From: Pelecanus crispus
Lineage: Eukaryota > Chordata > Aves > Pelecaniformes > Pelecanidae
Reading direction: 5' to 3'
Length of the DNA stretch: 64,000 nucleotides
Assembly: GCF_030463565.1 (NCBI RefSeq)
Contig: NC_134643.1
Coordinates: 212,402,583 to 212,466,582, forward strand
Below the pieces are notes generated by a model, which searched no databases, was not told where the DNA came from, and was given only the letters and a program-made list of their open reading frames with translations. A program made the position numbers and the translations under genes. Shown one piece after another: positions 34,824-44,335 of the stretch. The first letter of the stretch is position 1; every line of letters starts with the position of its first letter.

Positions 34824-35794
34824 TGTACTGGTTTGGGCTGGGATAGAGTTAATTTTCTTCAGAGTAGCTAGTATGGGGCTACGTTCTTGATTTGTGCTGG
34901 AAACAGCGTTGGGATGTTTTCATTATTGCTGAACAGTGCTTACACACAGTCAAGGCTTTTTCTTCTTCTCACCCCACCCCACCAGTGAGTAGGCTGGGGG
35001 TGCACAAGGAGCTGGGAGGGGACACAGCCAGGACAGATGACCCCAACTGACCAAAAGGATATCCCATACTATATGTTGTCATGCTCAGCATGTAAAGCTG
35101 GGGGAAGAAGGAGGAAGGGGGCGATGTTCAGAGTGATGGCGTTTGTCTTCCCAAGTAACTGTTCTTGGGGAAGGGGAGACCTTATCGCTCTCTACCACTC
35201 CCTGAAAGGAGGTTATAGTGAAGTGGGTGTTGGTCTCTTCTCCCAAGTAGTTAGCGATAGGACAAGAGGAAATGGGTTAAGCTGCACCAGGGGAGGTTTA
35301 GGTTGGAAATTAGGAAAAATTTCTTTACGGAAAGGGTGGTCAAGCATTGGAACAGGCTGCCCAGAGAGGTGGTGGAGTCACCATCCCTGGAAGTGTTCAA
35401 AAAACGGGTAGATGTGGCACTTGGGGACATGGTTTAGTCTAGTCTACCCTTGATTGGTTTAAAGTAGACTTGGTAGTGTAGGTTAATGGTTGGACTGGAT
35501 GATCTTAAAGGTCTTTTCCAACCTAAACAATTCTATGATTCTATGATTCTGTGAGATGGAGCCCTGCTTTCCTGGAGATGGCTGAACAGCTGCCTGCCGA
35601 TGGGAAGGGGTGAATTAATTCCTTGTTTTGCTTTGCTTGCATGCACGGCTTTTACTTAACCTATTAAACTGTCTTTATCTCATCCCATGAGTTTTCTCAC
35701 TTTTACTCTTCCGATTCTCTCCCCCATCCCACTGGGAGAGAGTGAGTGAGCGGCTGTGTGGTGCTTAGTTCCTGGCTGGGCTTAAACCATGACA
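34824..35794 (+). mobile_element. Solo LTR (ERVL-like) carrying a CR1 insertion
   Basis: Starts TGTACTGGTTTGGGCTGGG and ends CTTAAACCATGACA, flanked by the perfect 5-bp duplication TATAG (34819-34823 and 35795-35799). Without the CR1 insert it is about 586 bp. It matches the LTR at 21738-22315 nearly throughout, including GGGGGAAGAAGGAGGAAGGG and CCTATTAAACTGT. No internal retroviral region is present. Confidence 0.93.
35166..35546 (+). mobile_element. CR1 LINE 3' fragment inserted in the LTR
   Basis: Begins TGGGGAAGGGGAGACCTTAT and contains AGGAAAAATTTCTTTACGGA and ATTGGAACAGGCTGCCCAGA. It ends AACCTAAACAATTCTATGAT plus further octamer units at about 35546. It belongs to a different CR1 subfamily from the copies at 756 and 7322 (3' end TTTTCCAACCTAAAC rather than CCTTCCAACCCAAAG). 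The uninterrupted sister LTR reads AAGTAACTGTTCTGCGAGAT at this point, which locates the insert. TTCT (35162-35165 and 35547-35550) could be a short target duplication. Confidence 0.93.
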
Positions 35795-35799
35795 TATAG
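35795..35799. repeat. Target-site duplication TATAG, right copy
   Basis: Right partner of 34819-34823. Confidence 0.88.
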
Positions 35800-37614
35800 A
35801 AAAGATGCCTGCTTAATGTAGGTTATAATTTTAAAACTTAGTTTACACACATACTCACTAATTAACTTGAACAACAGTTTATAAGACCAGTTTTGACTCT
35901 GCCCATTTAATGAACAAAATCCAATCAACTACCCTGTTAGCGTAAATGGAAAATACATGTCTGCAAGAATGATAAATAACTGATTGCCATAGTGATTAGC
36001 ATAATGCGCCTCCTGGGAAGCTATTTGGCATTCAGCTCTCACTAGCACTTTTTAAGGATTGATACAAGTCTTGGTGTGCTTTGCATTGGACTTGCAGGTT
36101 ATTTAAATAGGAAGACATCTTTCTAGATCTGATGACTGACATTTTAATTTTAAACTTGTAGATTTCTGTTTATAACAAAATGAATCATATTTTTCAAACT
36201 ATTGTGGATGTTTTCACATAAAACATATGTTTGCCTTATTCCATTAAAAAAATCTGTATTTATTTTTAGTGGTCCCAGATGTTCCAAGCATTATAGCTGA
36301 GCTAAACTAGTCTCAGTAAAGCTGTTGCTGACTCACAGTTAAGCAACCTAGTGACTTTGGAGGCTGTGTGCTCTACTCTGGAAGTTTTTAGAGTCATTGT
36401 ATACTTCAATTAACTGGGCTGTAGAGACATCCAGAAATTAAATACATCAGGTGATCCCCTGGATCAAAAAAAATGGATGATATTTTGGATAAACTTGAGG
36501 TAATCTGAAATGCTATTAACAGCGCACAGAATATCTATATTTGAAAAATGGGCAATTCAGCTGCTCTTTTTAGTTCCTTAGCTTCAGTTCCAATCAGGAC
36601 TCTGCTTTAGTATATTGGTCCATTTTTTTTAACATATTAGCTTGTTCAATATCAGAAAAAATCCCCTTCAGACACAACATAAATCTGGGAGGTTTTGCAG
36701 GAGGCTACCATCCCTGTCACAGAATTGACTGGACTGTGGGCAAAGCTCCTCCTGGACTGCAGGATCTTGGGTCACCATCTCAGACTGGGTCAATAGAGCT
36801 GCATCGAGTGTTTCTTCCATCTTGTGTCTGTATGGGTTCACTTCAGACTAAAAATGTTGAGCTGCAAATAAATTCTATTTAAATTCTGCAAGATAATAAG
36901 AAAATCTTGAATCAACTGATTAGAAAAAACAAGCAACTCATATATTCAACTTACCCTATAAATTTAAAGGAGGCACAGCTTCCAGAGAGGCACAGTGAAA
37001 ACCAGAAGGGAGGGAAATAACCTCTCAAGCTAACATTGATGCAGAAGGGCTAAAAAAAATAAGAGTGTTTGAACTGTTCCCTGAGCTCCTAAGGACAGGC
37101 ACTGAGCTATCATTTCCAGCAAGGACCCAATAGAAATAAAAATATTGCATTCAGTGTTTTCAAAAACTGGCCTATCTCCACAGCAGCACCTAAATATAAA
37201 TGCAAATTGTCAATTCAAGGAACCCAGATATGAAGCTGGGATCTCACTGATCACAAATATACTGGAAACAAGAGTGAGAAATGAATGCAGGAAAGTATAA
37301 TAAAAGAAACTTTAAAACCCCCACTCCTCCAAAGCACATAATTTTACATCTCAGAAACTGCATAATATTAGCTGGGTGGTGGGGGAATTCCAGCAAAGAA
37401 GGAATTAACTTAAATTTCCTATCTATGTGGTGAACTTGAAATGCTTCTTGGCCATTCTTCCATTATTAAGTATTAATGGAAGACACACAGGATTCCTACA
37501 GGATCCTGCTTGCCAGCTCTCCTGCCCTTGTTGCCTGTACATCTCACTAAACTGTTGACCATAGGAAGGAGATGCCAATAAAAGGCCCCCTCTGTTCATG
37601 GCCTCTTTCATGCC
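35800..37614. other. Intergenic sequence, nothing recognised
   Basis: AT-rich with chance ORFs only. A short more GC-rich stretch near 36690-36800 was not identified. Confidence 0.55.
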
Positions 37615-37668
37615 TTATATGTCATTTAATTACCTGAAAGGGCTTAGTGTCATAATTTTGAGATTTAG
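37615..37668. repeat. Right arm of a 54-bp inverted repeat
   Basis: Reads TTATATGTCATTTAATTACC to ...TTTTGAGATTTAG, the reverse complement of 33421-33474 except for one base near 37662. Confidence 0.88.
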
Positions 37669-38354
37669 ATTTCTCTACTGAAATTCAACAAATTAAGGTG
37701 GAGGTGCAGGGGAATAGACCTCCATCTCAGACTCTTCACCTGGGTTTTGTAAGTCACAGTTTCACTTTAGGTTTGGCTTGTTTGCTGCTCTGTACAAGAA
37801 GACCTACTCACTTTTGGGTCTTTTTTCCCCCTTATTTTTCTCACCTTTTTTCGATGAGATGTATCTTAACAGCTGTACTCTTTGATGAGAAGGAAGAAAA
37901 AGTTCAGCAGCCATTTCAGAACAGAAATGCCTCACCACCTCACTGTAGTTCATGAAGGTAAATATTTTCTTGATGGAGGGAAGAGTTGTGGGAGTATCTA
38001 TGCCTCGAGCAAACAGCATATGTTTGCCAATGTGCTGTCACACCAAGGTTTAAGGTGCTGCAGATCTCTTGTGCTGAAGGACTTTCATTGTTGTAGCTCT
38101 CAGTAAATCAGAAACTTCCAAGAAATGTTTGGGTCTAATAAAAATGATCCAAAAGGAAAGACTCTACCATTCTGCAAAGCAAGCTTGCAGAGATCCAGCA
38201 GTATTCCAGCTATTTATGATCTAGAAATCTGATAACATTTTTGCCACTATAAGCCTGTTTCTCATGCTGTAATAATACAGTCAGCAACTTGCCAGCTTTA
38301 TGTCCTGCATTTAATGTCCAAAGCTTTTGTGAAGAGATTTAATGACTGATATTT
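37669..38354. other. Intergenic sequence, nothing recognised
   Basis: Overlapping short ORFs on both strands at 37698-38106, no recognised domain, no repeat. Confidence 0.55.
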
Positions 38355-38400
38355 TAATGGTTGGACTGGATGATCTTTAATGGTTGGACTGGATGATCTT
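38355..38400. repeat. Perfect 23-bp tandem duplication
   Basis: Both units read TAATGGTTGGACTGGATGAT plus CTT; 23 of 23 positions are identical. Confidence 0.92.
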
Positions 38401-38446
38401 AAAGGTCTTTTCCAACCTAAACGATTCTATGATTCTATGATTCTAT
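38355..38446 (+). mobile_element. CR1 3'-tail fragment with duplicated 23-bp segment
   Basis: Only the last 90 bp or so of a CR1: TGGTTGGACTGGATGATCTT, then AAAGGTCTTTTCCAACCTAA and three ATTCTATG-type octamers. The first 23 bp occur twice in perfect tandem (38355-38377 and 38378-38400). It belongs to the same subfamily as the CR1 at 35166-35546. Confidence 0.9.
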
Positions 38447-41408
38447 ATTTTCTTTTGTGGGTAGTCAAATGCTTTTTTTTATGAGAAATTTGTAGTGATG
38501 AAGTTCCTTTCACTTCCCATTCAAAAGCTGTGGGATTAGCTTCTATTCCCTGGGAAAGTCAGAAAGTGTTGACAGATAGCAATGCAACACAGTGGAAGCC
38601 TAGATTAGTTTTTTTGGGTAATCTAGTGCAATCATTCTCAGATGGGGAAAAATGCTTCCTCTCCTGTATGCTTGGAAGGGAAAAGGCTTACCCTTTTAGA
38701 TGGCTTTTTGGAAGGTAAACACTGCTAGGTTAGGATGCTGGGTGAACTCCAGGCCGTCCTCTTGGGGAACTGTGCCCATGGATTTCCTCCTCCTTTTGTC
38801 TCTCCTCCCCCACCCCACCCCACCCCATACACAGATGCACCCTTTTGCACTTTGTTGCAGGACAGGGCAGGGGGAGGAAGAAGCGGCTGCCTGGGGACTT
38901 GTAGGGCAGGGTGAAGTGCTACCTTTTAATCTCTGTAACAGGGCAAGAGATACACTCAGTTCACCCTGGATTATTTCTTTTTTCCTAATGGAACTTAAAA
39001 TAAATGTAGTATAACCAGAAAACATCAACAATTTGCTTTTGAGTCTTCTCTATGTTAGAAAAGAACTCATACCAGGCTTGCGCGTTGCCTCCACTGATCA
39101 TCTGACAGCCCATGTATTATAAACTATTGGTCACAGCAGAGTGGGAATTTTTTTTTCACATAAAGCACCTGTGAAACTTCTTAATTTGATCAAACATACA
39201 TATAAAATGTTGTCATCACCTAGAATGACTCTCTCCAAAATACTTAGAGGTTTGGATGCATATATTACTCAAAAATAAGGGATTGAGTTATATAAAACTA
39301 AGCAATTGAATTGAAGTTTTTTTCTAAGTCAACCAGTCACTCCACATGGTGGAGTTTTAAAGGAATATCAGAAGGACTACCCGGTTTTACTATCCTGTCT
39401 TAACAAGTTCCTTCTGTAGAAGATAAGAGATGGTGGTGTTATGCAATGGAAATGCTTGCTCAGCCAGGCATCAGAGCAATGCAGCTAGAGTAAAATTGTA
39501 CTTGCTAAAGATTTGACCCAGGTATGTTTCAGATACTTTCGGTATCTTTTTATTCACATGTTTTCTGTTACTGAAAGGAAATTGATGCATTTTCCTGTCT
39601 TATTTTCTGTATGAAAATCAAAATATGCTGAATACCTTTATTTGTGATTAACACATATAGTGCCTGCCTTTGCTATTCATCTTGATACCTGTATCTTTCA
39701 GGAAGACTCTCCTATGTTTTTATTCTATATTTTTTTAGGATTGATCAGTTTGAGCTTAAAAGTGAAAAAAAAAATCCAAAAGCAACATATCAACAAGGAG
39801 GGTATTTTTCTCTAGCCAGACATACCTATTTCATCATAGTAAAAGATGAACCAAGACACATCACAGATTTCTTTATCAGCTTCTTCTGGTGAATAGGTAG
39901 CTTTCTTATACAAGCTGGGGTGCTTAGTTAATAGTCTGACAGCAGAAAAGGAGCACAGGAAGGAAGAGTAGCTGTGCATCTAGACATCTGTGCCAGTTTG
40001 CATAAGCAGCTGTCCCCTCTAATAAGTAATGTGAATATTGAAATTGCTAGTGTACAATTTTCCATAAATTTTTCTTCTAGGCTTATAAGTCTTTAATATA
40101 CATTATCATTATCTTGTTTAAAGTATTAAAAAGATGTACCACAGTAAAGGCAAATTTAGTGATCAGGTCTGTCTTTACTGGAATTGAGAGAAAAGTCTTA
40201 GAGCAAACTCAGGGACTGTATTTTTGGAAGCAGCCTGTGTGTAGGCATGTTAGGGAGGCTGTAATAGCCTAAAGCCAACTAACCTATTCTGATAAAATGC
40301 TGTTCATCTGCTCTTATCCCTAATGTTGTTTTGCTCAAAAGCATAGGAAGTAATTAAGAAGAAAAATACCTTTCATCTTCAGAGGAACTGGGATGATGGC
40401 CATAAAAGGGCAAGAGTGGGTTGCAGTTTGGTAGAAGTTCTGATAGGATATGGATTTTCAATGTGTACAGTTCTCCATGTCAGCAAAACCAGGTCATTAC
40501 AGTTTTCTGTGACATTCATAACTAATTTAATGGAAGTCCTGATATAATATGCTATTTAAACTATACCCATTTTGTAATTGAAGTCTCAGTTCAAATGGTG
40601 ACTGTGGTAATCAATTTTTATTTCCAAAATGGGCTTTTTGACTTCGTACTGTGTTGCAAAGTCATTCACCCCTATAAATATGCATTTCATAAAGAAGTGA
40701 TTGGGGATTATTAAAAACACAAATAAAACTATGGAAAAAGAAAAATATTTGCTATAATTGGGCCATTCATTATTCCTTCTTTCCTCTGAAAGGGCATGTA
40801 TATTTTTGAAAGCTTTTTTGTGTGATTTATCACACAAAGTATTTCAAATATAAGGCAAAGCAACTAAACTTTTCAATTGAATATGAAATGACCATGCTGT
40901 GCTTTTGTGCCTGCATGGCCATGGGATATCAGTGACACCTGAAAGAACATTATACATGCCAGAGCAGTCCCAGAAACTATATAATACTTCAGTATATAGA
41001 GGATTGTGTTTGGTGGCTTCCTTATAAAGCACTTCTTTTCATGATTCTTTTTTTAAAGCTTTTACCTCTGAAGCTAGTTTTCAGATTTATTTTACAGTTT
41101 TTCTTAGGTATAGTTTCATGTTGAGAGTTCCAGCCTTCTTGCACCTTTCAGTTATTTAATTATAAAAGTGTTATCTGCCCAGGGAAACAAACACATATGT
41201 GAAATCAGAAAGATGCCAAAAAATTATTTGATTTTAATGGCTGCATTGCCCACATTCTCTATTGCAGATTCATCATTTTCTTCTTGAAAGTCATGTAATT
41301 AAAAGGTTGTTGCTGTTGGAATCCAAAATGTTTGTGTCACCCTGTCCTCTATGAATACAATTCAGGAGCTGACAGGAGATAAGATAAAAGTCAATAAAAA
41401 GAGAATTA
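38447..41408. other. Sequence downstream of CNTN5, nothing recognised
   Basis: AT-rich apart from a C-rich CCACCCC run near 38808-38826. Short ORFs on both strands at 38530-39031 and 40586-41032 have no recognised family. It could include distal 3' UTR if the last polyadenylation site lies further out. Confidence 0.5.
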
Positions 41409-44231
41409 TTTATTAAAAAGATCTAATGTTACAAGAACAGTACACAGGAACTATTATATTACTGTGTCTTCCACATCGTATATACCATTATATATAGCAT
41501 ATATACAGATTGTATACAATATATCTAACATTTTGATATGGGCCATGACAGTATCTTTCTTTTGGTCCGCAAAACAAAGTTTCTTTCTAATTATTTTTTT
41601 CCAAACAGGTCTTGTGGCATTATACAAAAATACAGTCTCCTCAGTGACGTTAGACTGCACTATTACAATCTTTTACATGAAAAAGGAAAGAGCTCTCCAT
41701 TGCAACTAAAAATAATATGTCATGATAAGGAAACATCTTCTACAAAGTAACAAATAGGTAATACATAAGTACTTAAACATTTAAAACATGTTTATTAATA
41801 TATTTAAGATGCAAAATACATATTCTGTTCATGTTGAATATAAAACATACCCCTTCTTGTCCCCACAATACAACTACATTACCTGATGGTATGTTCAGTA
41901 TTTCTATCTGTATCTTGACACTAGATATCGAGATATAACTAGATGCAGCTCTACCTCCTTATCAGACTTTCGTTCTTCTTACAAAGCATAACCATTTATT
42001 GTATTCAGAAAGTTGTTTGACCAAAACGCCACCAGCAGTGACTGTAGCCTTTTTGAATACTCTGAAATAAACTGCATTGGCAAGCAACTGTATAAAAAAT
42101 AGAGGAAATTATGCTTAACTAATTTATAAAATAGCCATTTTGCTTTTTGGTTCATCACTTTATTCTTGTTTATTTTAACCTTTTGAAAAATGATGGTTTG
42201 CTAATGCAAGTTCTCTGCACAGTGGCAATGCTGCTGTTTTACAAACAACAGCATGTAGTTATTTTCTATGAGTTTGCTCTATCAGCAAGGTACATTCCAC
42301 CTCCCTTTCTTTGATCTCAAAGGCTTTTCCAGGAGCAGAGATATAGAAGGTCTCCTTCTGTCTGTATCTACAGTCGATGCTTGGCTAGCTAGCCTGCCTT
42401 TGTTTTCCTAGCAACATGGTGACTAAGTAAACTTAAAGCCTGTTTTTTAGAAAATTATTTAAAATATTAGTGGGTAATAAAGATTTGAATTGAACGATCT
42501 CTGAAAAATTTTACTGATAAAAAATTCAAAAGGAAAAAAAATTCAGTCATCAGTCAGTTTTTTACCTACCAAGCACTTGATCTGTGTTGTGCTTTCTTGG
42601 CTACTATTTTGAAGCTGCTAAGAAAGGGCACACAGTTAGAGTGTACTAGCTAAATGCCAAATATTATTTTGCTAGTGAGCTGGCAAAATAACAGCATTTT
42701 AGATGCAGAACCCATCAACCAAAAGAGATTTACATCAAAACTTTTAGAAGGATGGACAGCTAGAAGAACTATGCTATTAGGACTTGCCTGTTAAACTCTC
42801 TTGACGTGATTTTTCCCAGGCAAGGGGATGTTCGTCCTAGGTGTGCTCCCTAGACACAAGGTAGTAAAACACCCTCCCTCATAACACTGTGCACACCATA
42901 ATTGTTCAAACACGCACACCATATGCACTGGGGATCATTTTGATTCAGGTGCCAATATGTGGAAAGGCCTTCCAACGTAGAAAAAGTGTCCAAATTGTCT
43001 ATTGATTGAAAACTTGTTTGGTACAGCAAAAAATGGGGATTAAAACTGATAGCACACTGTCCCTACAAGAATAATCTCTAGTGAACTATAGAAATAGAGC
43101 CAATTAGCTAAATAACTGGAATGATGCTCAGTAGCACTTATCCAAGTATTTTTTTTCAGACACAGCATTCTCCAGAATATACCCTACTGGAGTCTGTATA
43201 TATGCGAATGATTACATTCCAAAAAATGTTAATATTCTCTCCATAATATGCTTTCATATATGCTTCAACTTGATTACCAAATGTATAAAGCACAGAATTT
43301 TACTATAAAATGGACCCAGAGGAAAAAAAAATTACAACCGAGAAGTGGTTGGAAAAAGTAGGTTTATCTTCTTGCATTGCTTAATTTTTCCACTTAGCAG
43401 CCTAATGTATATCATGTTTAAATGCCCAGTGGAGTTTTCATGGTTATATGCATTAGGAATTGATTTTTTAATTTGCTATTGAAAATTAATATTGGATTCA
43501 TATGTCATTAAATCATGTGGTATTTGATGAAAACCAAACTTGTTTCCTTTTAAGTTTGTATTTAATCTTTTTCCATTTACCTTGCAATGAAATAAATGGC
43601 TTCTTTTCTGCTCCCTTTTGCCACTTTCTGAGTGTTCTGTCTACTATTGTATTGACAATTCTTTTTGCTAATTAAATACATATTCATACATTTTCAGAAC
43701 AAATTCTCTGTACTTTTGCAGTGGGCTATGTATCTAAACTATATTATTCTCTCATCATTGGGAACAGCCAGCCATAGGGGATGCAAGAAAAGTATTTGAC
43801 AAAGTTGTATCAAACTTTGTTCTATGTTTAAAAAAGATTTTTTTTCCAAAGCAAACAGATGTACTTTACTGGACACCACTGTTTAAACACCCAATGATAC
43901 ATGACTGGGGTCACCAAAATCAAACATATTAAAAAAGTAAAGTACGTTTGACAGAAATTATGTTTCCTTACAAAAGTTTATTACATACAATCTGCATATT
44001 TTTGGGCCAAGAAGTGTCCCCTCCCCAGAGGACTTTTACAAAAATGGAGTGAAAAAAACCTGATGAATTTTTGACCGTGTCTCCAACACTCCTCTAAGTG
44101 CACCACAGGAATTTCTATGGGTCTTTAAGCATTAGCTTGGGTTTCCAGTATCTCCACAGACATAAAACTCCATCCCTTGGTGTCATCAAGCTAAAGCAAA
44201 CAAATAACAACAACAACAACATCTGCAGTCT
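41409..44231 (-). other. CNTN5: Probable CNTN5 3' UTR (distal end uncertain)
   Basis: Non-coding sequence after the TGA stop, read toward lower coordinates. A (GTT)5-like run lies within 35 nt of the stop (plus strand aacaacaacaacaac, about 44206-44220). Minus-strand AATAAA hexamers lie at 43977-43982, 42169-42174, 42159-42164, 41995-42000, 41791-41796 and 41409-41414. The first is about 250 nt past the stop; the last is followed by T-rich sequence. No recognised transposable element interrupts 41.4-44.2 kb, which fits a long UTR, but the true cleavage site cannot be chosen from sequence alone. Confidence 0.5.
43977..43982 (-). promoter_or_regulatory. Candidate proximal polyadenylation signal AATAAA for CNTN5
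   Basis: Plus-strand TTTATT gives AATAAA on the coding strand, about 250 nt after the stop codon. The sequence following it (cttttgtaagg...) is only modestly GT-rich, so use is uncertain. Confidence 0.35.
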
Positions 44232-44335
44232 TCACCATGAGGTTGAAGGAACCATCAGTGCCAAAAGCAATGTTACAGAGGACGAGGAAGTGGACAACAC
44301 ATGTATGGTGGATTGAGCACTTGTTACTTTCCCTC
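44232..44335 (-). CDS. CNTN5: CNTN5 terminal coding exon: GPI-anchor signal and stop
   Basis: The acceptor is excellent (ctttgtttttcatttcag|GAGGG). The exon finishes the split Gly codon, encodes 33 more residues ([20 protein letters not shown] then [13 protein letters not shown]) and stops at TGA (44232-44234). Small residues followed by a short hydrophobic run with no charged tail is the pattern of a C-terminal GPI-attachment signal, which in contactins is cleaved in the ER and replaced by a lipid anchor. The omega site is probably among the small Ser residues but cannot be fixed from sequence. Longer overlapping ORFs on both strands here (44098-44376) are in wrong frames. Confidence 0.95.

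Noticed and set aside
35037..35411. 124-residue plus-strand frame
   Set aside because: Crosses the LTR/CR1 junction; a chimaera of two repeats.
21738..35794. A full-length provirus between the two same-strand LTRs
   Set aside because: The LTRs have different target duplications and no retroviral genes lie between them.
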